23,759 nucleotides of DNA from the NCBI GenBank assembly GCA_963629425.1, contig CAVGIU010000014.1:1-23759 (forward strand). The letters run 5' to 3'. Numbering within the stretch: the first letter of the stretch is position 1; every line of letters starts with the position of its first letter. The position numbers and the translations under genes were made by a program. Positions 6,680 to 15,964 of the stretch are shown one piece after another. Under the pieces are notes generated by a model. That model made no database searches. It saw only the letters and a list, made by a program, of their open reading frames with translations, and had not been told where the DNA came from. This DNA is from F23-B02 sp963629425. GTDB lineage: Bacteria > Bacillota > Clostridia > Oscillospirales > Oscillospiraceae.

Positions 6680-8221
6680 ATGGATAACAAAAACGCCGCC
6701 GTTAAGATGAGAAACATATCAAAATCATTCGGTACGGTAAAAGCTAACGACAAAATTTGGCTCGATATATACAGAGGCGAGATACTTGCGCTTCTCGGAG
6801 AGAACGGATCGGGCAAGACCACCCTCATGAACATGCTCTCGGGTATTTATTTCCCCGATGAGGGCGAGATATTCATTGATGACAAAGAGGTCGTCATACG
6901 CTCCCCCAAGGATGCGCTCAACCTCGGTGTCGGTATGATCCACCAGCATTTCAAGCTTGTCGACGTTCTCACCGCGACCGAGAATATTATCCTCGGACTC
7001 GAGGGCAAGGGTAAGCTCGACCTCAAGGCAGCGGCGAAAAAGATCCGCGAGATCTGCGACGCTTACGGATTTGATGTAGATCCCGAGCAGCATATTTACG
7101 AGATGAGCGTTTCGCAGAAACAGACCGTTGAGATAGTAAAGGTGCTCTACCGCGGTGCGGATATCCTCATACTCGACGAGCCGACGGCGGTGCTCACTCC
7201 GCAGGAGACAGACAAGCTCTTTGCTGTTTTGCGCAATATGCGCGATGACGGCAAGGCGATAGTTATAATAACCCACAAGATGCACGAGGTCGAAGAGCTC
7301 TCCGACCGAGTTGCCGTTCTACGCCACGGCCAGTTCATCGGCGATATGCCGACGAAGAACACAAACGCCCAGGAAATGACCAACATGATGGTCGGCCACC
7401 CGGTCGAGCTGAATATCGACCGCCCCGACCCAGTCGATCCGAAACCGAGAATCGAGGTCAAGAACCTCACCGTGCGCAGCATTGACGGCATCGTCAAGCT
7501 CGACGATGTGTCCTTTACCGCAAATAGCGGCGAGATACTCGGCATAGCCGGTATATCCGGCTGCGGCCAAAAGGAACTGCTTGAGGCGATTGCCGGCCTT
7601 CAGCCTACCGAGAGCGGCAGCATAAGCTATATAAAAGACGACGGCGAAAGGGAGGAACTCCTCGGTAAGGATCCGCTTTCAATAGCCGATCTCGGCGTTG
7701 TCTTGTCCTTCGTTCCCGAGGACAGACTCGGTATGGGTCTTGTCGCGAACATGGATCTCGGCGATAACATGATGCTCCGTTCGTTCAGAAAGGGCAGAAG
7801 CATATTTACCGACAGAAAAAGCCCCCGCAAGCTCGCGGAAAACGTTGTTGACGAGCTCGAGGTAGTAACTCCCAGCATAAGCACCCCAGTACGTCGACTC
7901 TCCGGCGGCAATGTTCAGAAAGTGCTCGTCGGACGTGAGATAGCCTCCGCGCCCACGGTATTGCTCACGGCTTACGCTGTGCGCGGACTGGATATCAATT
8001 CGTCCTACACTATATATGATCTTATAAACCGCCAGAAGCAGAAGGGCGTCGCTGTCATATACGTCGGCGAGGATCTCGATGTCCTGCTTGAGCTGTGCGA
8101 CAGAATACTGGTTCTGTGCGGCGGCAAGGTCAGCGGCATAGTTCCCGGCCGCGGCGCAAAAAAGCGTGAGGTCGGCATGATGATGACGAAGCTGGGAGGC
8201 AAGAAAGCTGATGAAGAATAA
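6680..8221 (+). CDS. Nucleoside ABC importer ATPase with two nucleotide-binding domains
   Basis: A 513-residue tandem ATPase of the NupO/YufO and RbsA type. Domain 1 has an intact Walker A (GENGSGKTT, about 40-48), Q-loop (Q89), Walker B (ILILDEP, 162-168) and switch His (H199), but a degenerate signature SVSQKQ at 143-148, which is usual for this group. Domain 2 keeps the signature LSGGN (407-411), while its Walker A lacks the lysine (GISGCGQKE, 291-299) and its Walker B lacks the DEP acids (LLTAYAVRGLD). The composite site built from domain-1 Walker motifs and domain-2 LSGGN is therefore the likely catalytic site. The start ATG at 6680 follows GGGAGA. It overlaps the next permease gene by 11 bp. 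Confidence 0.93.
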   Translation: MDNKNAAVKMRNISKSFGTVKANDKIWLDIYRGEILALLGENGSGKTTLMNMLSGIYFPDEGEIFIDDKEVVIRSPKDALNLGVGMIHQHFKLVDVLTATENIILGLEGKGKLDLKAAAKKIREICDAYGFDVDPEQHIYEMSVSQKQTVEIVKVLYRGADILILDEPTAVLTPQETDKLFAVLRNMRDDGKAIVIITHKMHEVEELSDRVAVLRHGQFIGDMPTKNTNAQEMTNMMVGHPVELNIDRPDPVDPKPRIEVKNLTVRSIDGIVKLDDVSFTANSGEILGIAGISGCGQKELLEAIAGLQPTESGSISYIKDDGEREELLGKDPLSIADLGVVLSFVPEDRLGMGLVANMDLGDNMMLRSFRKGRSIFTDRKSPRKLAENVVDELEVVTPSISTPVRRLSGGNVQKVLVGREIASAPTVLLTAYAVRGLDINSSYTIYDLINRQKQKGVAVIYVGEDLDVLLELCDRILVLCGGKVSGIVPGRGAKKREVGMMMTKLGGKKADEE

Positions 8222-9323
8222 TAACAGAGAGCCGCTGCTGCATATCGTTAAGCGCGGCGCGCTGCCGTGGTACAAGGCTTGGGGCATCCGCCTTTTAGCG
8301 ATAGTCATTGCGCTCACAGTCTGCGCGATAGTAACCATGACCGTTACCGGCGAGAATCCTCTGCAGGTTTATGCCACGATGATAGACAGCTCCTTCGGAA
8401 GTGAGCGCAAGGTTTGGATATTTGCGCAGAACACAGCGATGCTGCTGGGCGTATCGCTCGCAGTAACTCCGGCGTTCAAAATGAAGTTTTGGAACATCGG
8501 CGGCGAGGGTCAGATCCTCGCGGGCTGCCTTGCGGCCGCTGCATGCATGATCTGTTTGTCCGACACGGTCTCAAACGGACTGCTTATTGCGATAAGCGCG
8601 GTCGCCAGCCTTGCCGCAGGTGCGATCTGGGGCGGCATCCCGGCATTTTTCAAGGCAAAATGGAATACGAACGAGACGCTGTTCACGCTTATGATGAACT
8701 ATGTCGCAACTCAGCTCGTAGCGTTTTTCGTTATCATTTGGGAGGTGCCCAAGGGCGCAGGCCAAATCGGTATAATCAATCAGAGCACTCAAATCGGCTG
8801 GCTCCCGCAGATCGGCGGCAATAAGTACATGCTCAACGTTTTGGTCATACTTGTCCTGACCGTTTTGGTGTATATTTACCTTAACTATTCAAAGCACGGC
8901 TACGAGCTCACGGTTGTCGGCGAAAGCGAGCGCACCGCACGTTATGTCGGCATAAAGGTCGAAAAGGTCATTATCCGTACGATGCTCCTCTCGGGCGCTA
9001 TCTGCGGCCTCGTCGGATTCCTGCTCGTCTCCGGCACAGACCACACTTTGTCTACCTCGCTCTCGGACGGCCGCGGCTTCACCGCAGTCATGATCTCTTG
9101 GCTTGCGAAGTTCAATCCCATTATCATGATCTTTGCGAGCATGCTGCTTGCCTTCCTGGATAAGGGAGCAAGTGCGATATCCACGAATTTCGGCCTTAAC
9201 CACTCGTTCTCGGATATCCTCACCGGACTTATCCTGTTCTTTATCATCGGCTGCGAATTCTTTATAAGCTACAAGATAAGCTTCCGCAAGGCGGCAGGAA
9301 AGGAGAGAGCTGAAAATGTTTGA
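8211..9323 (+). CDS. Nucleoside ABC importer permease 1 (BPD_transp_2 family)
   Basis: A 370-residue inner-membrane permease of the branched-chain/sugar/nucleoside family (PF02653), matching NupP/YufP. The hallmark FKMKFWNIGGEGQILAG starts near residue 89, and hydrophobic segments cover residues 26-45 and most of 70-360. The ATG lies 11 bp inside the ATPase gene with a GGGAGG site upstream, so translation is coupled. It forms the channel with the second permease, which starts 8 bp before this gene ends. Substrate is inferred from the binding protein and riboswitch, not from this protein. Confidence 0.93.
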   Translation: MKNNNREPLLHIVKRGALPWYKAWGIRLLAIVIALTVCAIVTMTVTGENPLQVYATMIDSSFGSERKVWIFAQNTAMLLGVSLAVTPAFKMKFWNIGGEGQILAGCLAAAACMICLSDTVSNGLLIAISAVASLAAGAIWGGIPAFFKAKWNTNETLFTLMMNYVATQLVAFFVIIWEVPKGAGQIGIINQSTQIGWLPQIGGNKYMLNVLVILVLTVLVYIYLNYSKHGYELTVVGESERTARYVGIKVEKVIIRTMLLSGAICGLVGFLLVSGTDHTLSTSLSDGRGFTAVMISWLAKFNPIIMIFASMLLAFLDKGASAISTNFGLNHSFSDILTGLILFFIIGCEFFISYKISFRKAAGKERAENV

Positions 9324-10302
9324 TATAGTATCCTTCTTCCCCCGAGCCGTAATGCAGGGCGTGCCCCTGCTCTTCGGCGGCACGGGTGAGATCATAACCG
9401 AAAAATCCGGCAACCTCAACCTCGGCATCCCCGGCATAATGTATGTCGGCGGCATCTGCGGCGTTATCGGTGCATTCCTGTATGAGCAGTCGGCAGTTGA
9501 GCTTAACAGTGCCCTTGCGATACTCATTCCCGTGCTGTCATGCCTGCTCGGCTCGCTGCTCATGGGACTTTTGTATTGCTTTTTGACCGTAACTCTCAGA
9601 GCAAACCAAAACGTGACCGGTCTTGCTATGACCACATTCGGCATCGGCATCGGCAACTTTTTCGGCGGCTCGCTGATAAAGCTTACGGATGCGGAGGTTC
9701 CCTCCATCGCCCTGTCGGCAACGAGCAGAGTTTTCAGCAAATCGCTGCCCTTTGCGGATAATCTCGGTTGGTTCGGCAAAATGTTTTTAAGCTACGGCTT
9801 CCTCGCGTATGCAGCCATTATCATTGCGATCATAACCGCTTACGTTATAAAAAAGACCCGCGTCGGCCTCAACCTGCGCGCAGTCGGAGAAAGCCCTGCG
9901 ACTGCGGATGCTGCCGGCATAAACGTTAACCGCTATAAATACATCGCCACCTGCGTAGGCAGTATGATAGCCGGACTCGGCGGCCTGTATTACGTCATGG
10001 ACTATGCCTGCGGTGTATGGTCGAACGATGCTTTCGGCGACCGTGGCTGGCTCGCCATAGCGCTGGTCATTTTCTCAATCTGGAGACCGAATCTTGCGAT
10101 CATCGCATCGATACTCTTCGGCGGGCTGTACATCGTGTATCTGTACATTCCGGCCGGAACGCAGCTTTACATGATGGAGCTTTACAAGATGCTCCCGTAT
10201 CTTGTAACCATCATCGTGCTGGTCGTTGTGTCCATGCGCAAAAAGCGCGAGAATGAGCCCCCCGCGGCGCTCGGCCTTGCGTATTTCCGAGAAGAACGAT
10301 AG
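9316..10302 (+). CDS. Nucleoside ABC importer permease 2 (BPD_transp_2 family)
   Basis: A 328-residue multi-helix permease, the NupQ/YufQ-like partner of the preceding gene. The family motif EKSGNLNLGIPGIM begins at residue 29 (usual form ERSGVxNIGxEG) and the later AVGESPATADAAGI matches the coupling-helix region that contacts the ATPase. The start at 9316 follows AGGAGA and overlaps the previous gene. It is the last gene of the importer operon, closed by the terminator at 10306-10340. Confidence 0.93.
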   Translation: MFDIVSFFPRAVMQGVPLLFGGTGEIITEKSGNLNLGIPGIMYVGGICGVIGAFLYEQSAVELNSALAILIPVLSCLLGSLLMGLLYCFLTVTLRANQNVTGLAMTTFGIGIGNFFGGSLIKLTDAEVPSIALSATSRVFSKSLPFADNLGWFGKMFLSYGFLAYAAIIIAIITAYVIKKTRVGLNLRAVGESPATADAAGINVNRYKYIATCVGSMIAGLGGLYYVMDYACGVWSNDAFGDRGWLAIALVIFSIWRPNLAIIASILFGGLYIVYLYIPAGTQLYMMELYKMLPYLVTIIVLVVVSMRKKRENEPPAALGLAYFREER

Positions 10303-10305
10303 ATA

Positions 10306-10340
10306 AAAAAATCCTCGAAGAAAAACTTCGAGGATTTTTT
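10306..10340. terminator. Bidirectional terminator between the importer operon and ruvX
   Basis: A 15-bp stem (10306-10320 with 10326-10340, loop AAAAA) with A and T tracts on both sides. It is 3 bp after the permease stop and 7 bp before the end of the convergent ruvX gene, so it serves both transcripts. Confidence 0.93.
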
Positions 10341-10346
10341 GCGTTT

Positions 10347-10754
10347 TTATAATGTTCCGAGGTAGCCCTCGAGGATCAGGCTCGCCGCGACCGCGTCGAC
10401 GGTATTGCGGTGCTTTTTTTCTTTCTTGCCGTTTGCGTGCAGTATCGCGTGCGCTTCGACGCTGCTGCGGCGCTCATCCCACATGACGATGGGAATATCG
10501 GTCTTGCTCTCTAAAAGAGAGGCAAATTCACGGCATTTTTCCGCCCTCGCGCCCTCCGTGCCGTCCATGTTTTTCGGCAGTCCGAGCACAAAACGTTCGA
10601 CCGAGCGCGAATTTGCCTCGCGCACTATCTCGTCTGCCAACGCGTTTGCATCCCACTGATTCACGGTCCATGCCTCGCCGACAAGGATATTCATTGCGTC
10701 CGAGACGGCAAGTCCCGTGCGTGCGTCGCCGTAATCTATGCCCATTATCCTCAT
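10347..10754 (-). CDS. ruvX: RuvX/YqgF-family RNase H-fold nuclease (putative Holliday junction resolvase)
   Basis: A 135-residue YqgF protein, an RNase H-like nuclease implicated in 16S rRNA 5'-end processing and described as a Holliday junction resolvase-like factor. The catalytic acids are in GIDYGDARTG (Asp7), DERRSS (Asp93, Glu94) and DAVAASLIL (Asp120). GLPKNMDGTEG (about 58-68) is the conserved substrate loop. Length is normal for the family. GAGGTGA, overlapping the folC stop codon 9 nt upstream, is its ribosome site. It is the last gene of the minus-strand operon. Confidence 0.95.
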   Translation of the reverse strand: MRIMGIDYGDARTGLAVSDAMNILVGEAWTVNQWDANALADEIVREANSRSVERFVLGLPKNMDGTEGARAEKCREFASLLESKTDIPIVMWDERRSSVEAHAILHANGKKEKKHRNTVDAVAASLILEGYLGTL

Positions 10755-10763
10755 ATCGTCACC

Positions 10764-12035
10764 TCACTTAAGCCCGAAGCATGCGCGTATCTGCCCGCAG
10801 ATGTACAGCGAACCGAAGGCGCAGACCATCGCGTTCTGCTCCTGCGCTATATCGCGCGCAAGGTCGACACCGTCCTCAACGCTGCCGGCAACACAGACCT
10901 CGCGGCAGCTTACGCGGAAGAGTTCTGCCAGTTCCTCGGCAGGGAGCGCACGCTCGGAATTCGGCGTCACGCAAACGCAGGCATCAAACAGAGGCGCGAG
11001 CGTTGCGGCGATTGCTTTATAGTCCTTATCCTTTAAAACGCCGACGAGCGCGACGCGCTTTTTATCGGGGAAATAGTGCTCTATGCATTCGCGCAGAGCT
11101 GCCGCGCACTGCGGATTGTGTCCCCCATCGAGCACAAACCACGGATCGTCCGTGTGCAGAATCTCAAATCGCGCGGGCCACGCGACGGAGTAGAGCCCTG
11201 CTTCGACTGCCTCGTCATCGATATCCCATCCCTGCTCGCGCAGAACATTCACCGTTTCGAGCACGGTTGCTGCATTGTGCAGCTGATGCTTGCCCAAAAG
11301 CGGTATCGCGTAACTTGCGCCGGCGTAGGAAAAAACCTGCCCGTCAATGGAGTCAAATTCAACATTTATGTCGTCAAAATCGGGAACATACAGCTCTGCG
11401 CTCATTTCGCGGCAGACCTCGCGCACGACCTCCATCGTCTCGCCGTACTGCTGATACATGACTACTGCCGCGCCGTATTTGATGATCCCGGCCTTCTCGT
11501 AGGCGATCTCGGGCAGTGTTCCGCCGAGAATGGCCGTGTGATCAAGGCCGATGTTTGCTATGACGCAGCATTCCGGGCAGGCGATGACGTTAGTCGCATC
11601 GTATCTGCCGCCGAGTCCGACCTCGAGAATGACGATCTCGCAGCCGGAATCGGCAAACCAGCGCAGCGCGGCGGCGGTCATCATCTCGAACTCCGTCGGA
11701 TGATCGTCCATGGAGTCTGCGCAGCGCTTTATTTCCGTCACAATCTCGGCGAGCGTGTTATCCTCTATCTGCTTGCCGTTTATCTGCATGCGCTCATTGA
11801 AGCGACTGAGATACGGCGAGGTGAAAAGACCCGTTTTGAAGCCGGCTCTGCGCATGATGGATGCGAGCATCGCGCATATGCTGCCCTTGCCGTTCGTTCC
11901 GGCGACGTGGACGAATTTGAGCTCAGACTGCGGATTGCCCAGCCGTGCGAGCAGCTCCGTTATTCGATCGAGCCCGAGTCGTGAGCCTCTCCAAGATGTG
12001 CCGTTAATGTATTCAAGTGCCTGTTTATAATCCAT
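10764..12035 (-). CDS. folC: Bifunctional folylpolyglutamate synthase/dihydrofolate synthase
   Basis: A 423-residue Mur-ligase-type enzyme that adds glutamate to folates and in many bacteria also makes dihydrofolate from dihydropteroate. The P-loop GTNGKGS is at 46-52. The folate-binding TSPYLSRFNERMQING starts near 72, LEVGLGGRYDATN spans 137-149, and the IGLDHTAILGGTLPEIAYEK segment holds the metal ligands. The C-terminal domain carries DGGHNPQCAAAL. Its ribosome site is weak (GAAGG). It lies 10 nt after the hydrolase gene and 9 nt before ruvX, so it is co-transcribed with them. Confidence 0.95.
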   Translation of the reverse strand: MDYKQALEYINGTSWRGSRLGLDRITELLARLGNPQSELKFVHVAGTNGKGSICAMLASIMRRAGFKTGLFTSPYLSRFNERMQINGKQIEDNTLAEIVTEIKRCADSMDDHPTEFEMMTAAALRWFADSGCEIVILEVGLGGRYDATNVIACPECCVIANIGLDHTAILGGTLPEIAYEKAGIIKYGAAVVMYQQYGETMEVVREVCREMSAELYVPDFDDINVEFDSIDGQVFSYAGASYAIPLLGKHQLHNAATVLETVNVLREQGWDIDDEAVEAGLYSVAWPARFEILHTDDPWFVLDGGHNPQCAAALRECIEHYFPDKKRVALVGVLKDKDYKAIAATLAPLFDACVCVTPNSERALPAEELAELFRVSCREVCVAGSVEDGVDLARDIAQEQNAMVCAFGSLYICGQIRACFGLK

Positions 12036-12045
12036 ATTTAGACCT

Positions 12046-12945
12046 TCATTTAATATATTTTGCGATAAATAAATCTATTTTAGCCGCGTATGCCGCGCCG
12101 TTTGTAAACATCGTTTCAATATGCCGCGTACCATCGGTGAAAATGTAGTCCTTGTCGGTCGGGCAGGCATCAAATGCGCGCGGTGCGTTTTCAAACGGAA
12201 CGGTGGGGTCATTCTTTCCGTGGGCAAACAGCATCGGGCATTTTGCGTGAGTAAGATTTTGCGTAACAAGCGTGTCATCAAGCGTGTAGCCCGCGATGTG
12301 CCTGTTAATCATTGCAATCAGCCTGTAAGCGGGGCCAAGCTGCGAGCGCAGTATTGGCCGCGCGTCGACAAAGCCGCTGTCCTCAACGATGAATTTTACG
12401 GTATCGGGAACGCGGTCACTCATTTTCATGACCGTCGCTCCGCCGAGTGAAAAGCCGTGCAGAATGATCTGAATATTGCTGCCGAACTCGGCCCCCAAAA
12501 AGTCGAGCCACTTAAGACAGTCGGCGCTTTCAAAAACATCGTAGCCGAACCAATTGCCGCCCGAGAGCCCGGATGCTGTGTTGTCGGGGCAGAAAATATC
12601 AAATCCGCGGCTGTGGTAGTATTTGTGCAGCATGCCGGCGGTCTCCGCGTGCTCGGAGCGATAGCCGTGGACGATAAACGCAATTTTTTTGCCGAATTTT
12701 TTGCCGCTTGGGAAATAAAAGCCCTGCAAGGTCTCGCCGCGCTCGGACTGTATCGTATAGCAAAGATGCACATTGCTTTCCAAATCGTCTGCGTGCTCAT
12801 CGCGCCAAATATAATATTCCGGACAGTGCGTTTTCTTATCCAGCAGCGCCTCGAGCAGCGGGGGACGGTGTCGCGCGAAGATGTATCTGTAAATATCCCA
12901 CACGGCAAGCGGAGGTATCGCGGCCAGTAAATACTTTTTCTTCAT
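12046..12945 (-). CDS. Membrane-anchored alpha/beta hydrolase
   Basis: A 299-residue alpha/beta-fold hydrolase with one N-terminal hydrophobic segment (about 5-23) that probably anchors it on the outer face of the membrane. The catalytic triad is visible: Ser166 in GFSLGG, Asp246 in HGKNDPTVP and His275 in GTRHIETMF. HGYRSE near 93-98 forms the oxyanion-hole loop. The layout resembles the family of uncharacterised B. subtilis YqkD-like esterase/peptidase hydrolases. It lies 1 bp after the amino acid permease and 10 bp before folC. Substrate unknown; an ester or peptide is likely. Confidence 0.85.
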   Translation of the reverse strand: MKKKYLLAAIPPLAVWDIYRYIFARHRPPLLEALLDKKTHCPEYYIWRDEHADDLESNVHLCYTIQSERGETLQGFYFPSGKKFGKKIAFIVHGYRSEHAETAGMLHKYYHSRGFDIFCPDNTASGLSGGNWFGYDVFESADCLKWLDFLGAEFGSNIQIILHGFSLGGATVMKMSDRVPDTVKFIVEDSGFVDARPILRSQLGPAYRLIAMINRHIAGYTLDDTLVTQNLTHAKCPMLFAHGKNDPTVPFENAPRAFDACPTDKDYIFTDGTRHIETMFTNGAAYAAKIDLFIAKYIK

Positions 12946-12946
12946 G

Positions 12947-14104
12947 TCAGTTCACCGGGAGTATTGCGCCGACGCTCGAGAGCAGCGAGAACGCAATAAC
13001 GAGTATCTGAAATACCAAAGAGCCGAATTTGCCGCAGATGGGGGAGGCTCCCGTGCGTTTGCGCGAGCGGTTATAGGCGATGATTATGCCTATGCCGGTG
13101 ACGATCTGAATGATGCTCGCAAAGCGTGTAAAGCCAACAAAGCTGCTGATGCCAAACAGAGCCAGCACAAGGCAGGGCAGGGAGGCTAAAAGCCAGCAGA
13201 GATTTTTGCTCCAGCCGGTCTGCTCACCGACGATATCGCGCAGATTAAGGGTGTTTGCCCAAAATGAGGTGGCAAGCGCCAAAAGCGTGAATATGTAGCC
13301 GACTATGGCGACCCAGCCGCCGAGATGGCGCGAAAGATCGACCAGTGCGCCGTCCTCGGAGATATCGCTGCCTGCGCCGAGCAGAGTCATGAGTGTTATG
13401 ACGAAAATAAGCGCAAGGTTAATGACGAGACCGGTTGCGATGGCAGCGCGGATGCGCTTTGCGTCGCCATTGAGTCCTTTTACGACCTGCGGCGTGCTCA
13501 TAACGGCCGACAGAGAGAACGAGACCATGCCGAACAGCGCCAAGGCGTTATTGAAGCCGTGCCAGCCGCCGGGCAGGGGGTTCACGTCGCGCAGAAGCGT
13601 TGCAACGAGCAAAATTCCGACAACGCCGACCATCGAGAACACCGCAATCTTTTCACAGATGCCTACGAGCTTCATGCCGACGAACACGACTCCCGCGCCG
13701 AGAACATAAAATATCAGCATACCGACTATATCGGGCAGACCGAACCAGTTTCTGAACACCGCCGCCGCGCCGGTAAGGAAGGCACTGACGTTAACAATGA
13801 CAGAAACGCCCAGCAGAATAAAGGCCGTCCAGGTGAGAAAGGTCTTTATCCTACCGGAAAAAAGCTCCGCATCGAAGCATTTAACAAACTGTGCGCCGTC
13901 ATTATTAAGGCTCAGCTCCGCTATGAGAAAATGCAGAACGAGCGCTACGGCGTAGCCTATAAGCAGAATAAGCACTGTCTCGCGGAAGCTGTTGTGCACT
14001 GCAAGATATGGAACGGACAGTATGCCCGCGCCGACGCCGTGGCCGACGATTATGCTCGCAGCCTCCATGAAGGTAAGTTCTGATTCACCCTTTATCTTTG
14101 CCAT
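12947..14104 (-). CDS. Amino acid permease (aromatic/HAAAP or related APC family)
   Basis: A 385-residue integral membrane protein with about 11 hydrophobic segments. The first helix carries IIVGHGVGAGILSVPY (residues 18-33), the unwound Gly-rich substrate site of amino acid/cation symporters; the sequence style is closest to the tryptophan/tyrosine permease (HAAAP) and SLC38-like groups. A GGAGG ribosome site is 8 nt from the ATG. It is the first gene of a four-gene minus-strand unit (permease, hydrolase, folC, ruvX). Substrate assignment is tentative; pairing with a hydrolase might point to peptide or ester-derived amino acids, but this is only context. Confidence 0.8.
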   Translation of the reverse strand: MAKIKGESELTFMEAASIIVGHGVGAGILSVPYLAVHNSFRETVLILLIGYAVALVLHFLIAELSLNNDGAQFVKCFDAELFSGRIKTFLTWTAFILLGVSVIVNVSAFLTGAAAVFRNWFGLPDIVGMLIFYVLGAGVVFVGMKLVGICEKIAVFSMVGVVGILLVATLLRDVNPLPGGWHGFNNALALFGMVSFSLSAVMSTPQVVKGLNGDAKRIRAAIATGLVINLALIFVITLMTLLGAGSDISEDGALVDLSRHLGGWVAIVGYIFTLLALATSFWANTLNLRDIVGEQTGWSKNLCWLLASLPCLVLALFGISSFVGFTRFASIIQIVTGIGIIIAYNRSRKRTGASPICGKFGSLVFQILVIAFSLLSSVGAILPVN

Positions 14105-14137
14105 TTGCCTGACCTCCGTCAGCGATAATTTTTCACC

Positions 14138-14166
14138 ATTTTACCACAGCACGTCGTGTATTACAA
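14138..14166 (-). promoter_or_regulatory. Promoter of the permease-hydrolase-folC-ruvX unit
   Basis: Minus strand TTGTAA (14166-14161), 17-nt spacer, TAAAAT (14143-14138): 4/6 and 5/6 matches. Start near 14131, leader about 27 nt with GGAGG at 14117-14113. Confidence 0.7.
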
Positions 14167-14195
14167 TAGGAGCGTCTTACGTTATGTAAACCTAA

Positions 14196-14229
14196 AATCA
14201 TGACCGCCTGCTTGCAGGCAGTCATGATT
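14196..14229 (-). terminator. Terminator of the GH2 gene
   Basis: A 15-step hairpin 12 nt after the GH2 stop: 14229-14215 pairs with 14210-14196 around a 4-nt loop, then TT on the minus strand. The one non-Watson-Crick step is G-U in minus-strand RNA but C-A on the plus strand, showing it serves the minus-strand transcript. Confidence 0.8.
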
Positions 14230-14241
14230 GAAAATGAACAT

Positions 14242-15936
14242 TCACTCCACGTTTACGATAATGCGCACGGTTTCCGGTGATAATTTCACCACTTTACGGT
14301 CATATGTTATGAGACCGTTGACTTCTTCCTCCACATCGCTCAGCTGGGTGTACACCGCGGCGGCGAGCCCCTGTTTGTAGGCGGGCTTTATCTGCTCGGA
14401 GTAGAGCTTTTCAAGAGCCTTTTGCAGATCCTTTTCGCTCCTGAGCTTTTTGTAGCCGAAGTCGACGCTGCCGAAGCTGTGATCTTTACAGCGGAAATTG
14501 TAGCCTCCGAACTCCGTGAGCATGACCGCGCGGCCGAGCTTATCGGGCTTGAAGTTATACTTTTTAAAGTAAACATGCAGGCTTTTTGTCTCGCCGATCT
14601 TCTGATCGTGCCAGCCGGAGGCGTGGTCGATGGTACGTGTCGGGTCGATATTTGCTATCTTATCGGCGATGCGGGCCGCGTCGAACTGACCCCAACCTTC
14701 GTTGAAGGGAACCCACATGGCGATGCACGGGCAGTTATACAGAAGCTCTATCATTTCGTTGAGTTCCGATTCGTATTCGACTCGCCCCTCGAGATCCTCG
14801 CGCGCGAAAAGCTTATAATTTTTGTCGCTCAGGTGTACACCGGTGACAAGTGGCGTTGAGATAATGGCAGGGTTATAGCTGCCACCGCCGTTTATCATGT
14901 CCTGCCAAACGAGCATACCGAGCCTGTCGCAGTGATAATACCAGCGCAGAGGCTCAATTTTGATATGCTTGCGCAGCATGTTGAAGCCCATGTCCTTTGC
15001 GGTTTGAATATCGAAGATGAGTGCTTCGTCCGACGGAGCGGTGTACATTCCGTCAGACCAGTAGCCCTGGTCGAGAAGTCCGTTGTGGAAATACGGCCTG
15101 CCGTTTAAAAACAGACGCTTTATGCCTTCGGAATCGGCCTCGACGGAGAATTTGCGCATGGCGAAGTAGCTTTCGACCCTGTCCTCGCCGCAGGTGACGG
15201 CAAAATCATAAAGTTTCGGATTTTCCGGCGACCAGGGCTCAAAATCAGGAACGGGGATCGTGGCGGGGAGCTGATACTGCTGTCCGTCGAACAGGGCATA
15301 AGCTCTGCTGTCGCCGACGATGTCGGCGAGCACCTTGACGCAGGCATTGTCGAAATCCGGTGTTATGTGCAGCTGTCTTATGCAGTCGTGGGGGATGCAC
15401 TCGGCCCAAACCGTCTGCCATATGCCGCTTTGCGGGGTGTACCATATGCCGCCGCGCTTGAGCTTCTGCTTGCCGCGTGAGTGATACGATGTGTCGCTCA
15501 CGTCGCGCACGCTCAGCGATATTTCATTAACGTCCTTTGAAAGAAAGCCCGTGGCATCAAATTCAAACGGCAGGTAGCCGCCCTTGTGCCTATATGCGCG
15601 CAGACCGTTTATGTACACCGTGCAGATTTGGTCGACCGCACCGAAGTGCAGAATGACGCGGTAGCCGTCGGGGAACTCGGGCTTTGTCCAGTCGCGCCTG
15701 TACCAAAGATACTCGTCGGGGCGAAGAGCGCGTCCGACGCCGGACAGCTCGCATTCTGGAGAGAAGGGGACGAGTATTTTGCCCTCCCACTTATCAGGCT
15801 GCTTTTCGCCGGCGGCCGTGAAGGCATAGTCCCATAGGCCGTTTAGATTTATAAACGACTCGCGCCGCATCTGCGGACGGGGATATTCCGGGAGCACATT
15901 GTTCTTGTCGAGCTTTTCGCCCCATTGAGTAAGCAT
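14242..15936 (-). CDS. Glycoside hydrolase family 2 beta-glycosidase
   Basis: A 564-residue GH2 enzyme (beta-galactosidase, beta-glucuronidase or beta-mannosidase class) lacking a signal peptide, so cytoplasmic. The N-terminal sugar-binding jelly roll spans about 30-180 (NLNGLWDYAF, GGYLPFEFD, GIWYTPQSGIWQTVW). A short Ig-like domain follows (about 185-268). The TIM barrel has the acid/base Glu413 in FNEGWGQ and the nucleophile Glu475 in MLTEFGGYN. The Ig-like part appears trimmed, and the protein is shorter than LacZ (about 1020) and slightly shorter than glucuronidases (about 600). It lacks the NxKG glucuronate motif, arguing against glucuronidase. Monocistronic with its own promoter and terminator. 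The substrate linkage cannot be settled from sequence alone. Confidence 0.92.
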   Translation of the reverse strand: MLTQWGEKLDKNNVLPEYPRPQMRRESFINLNGLWDYAFTAAGEKQPDKWEGKILVPFSPECELSGVGRALRPDEYLWYRRDWTKPEFPDGYRVILHFGAVDQICTVYINGLRAYRHKGGYLPFEFDATGFLSKDVNEISLSVRDVSDTSYHSRGKQKLKRGGIWYTPQSGIWQTVWAECIPHDCIRQLHITPDFDNACVKVLADIVGDSRAYALFDGQQYQLPATIPVPDFEPWSPENPKLYDFAVTCGEDRVESYFAMRKFSVEADSEGIKRLFLNGRPYFHNGLLDQGYWSDGMYTAPSDEALIFDIQTAKDMGFNMLRKHIKIEPLRWYYHCDRLGMLVWQDMINGGGSYNPAIISTPLVTGVHLSDKNYKLFAREDLEGRVEYESELNEMIELLYNCPCIAMWVPFNEGWGQFDAARIADKIANIDPTRTIDHASGWHDQKIGETKSLHVYFKKYNFKPDKLGRAVMLTEFGGYNFRCKDHSFGSVDFGYKKLRSEKDLQKALEKLYSEQIKPAYKQGLAAAVYTQLSDVEEEVNGLITYDRKVVKLSPETVRIIVNVE

Positions 15937-15964
15937 GGCAGAACCTCCAATTAATTATATGTAT

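Noticed and set aside
11076..11984. A 302-codon plus-strand open frame opposite folC, and similar long frames opposite the amino acid permease (13325-14083) and rnfB (20414-21199)
   Set aside because: All lie antisense to unambiguous genes, lack starts with ribosome sites, and show no domain features.
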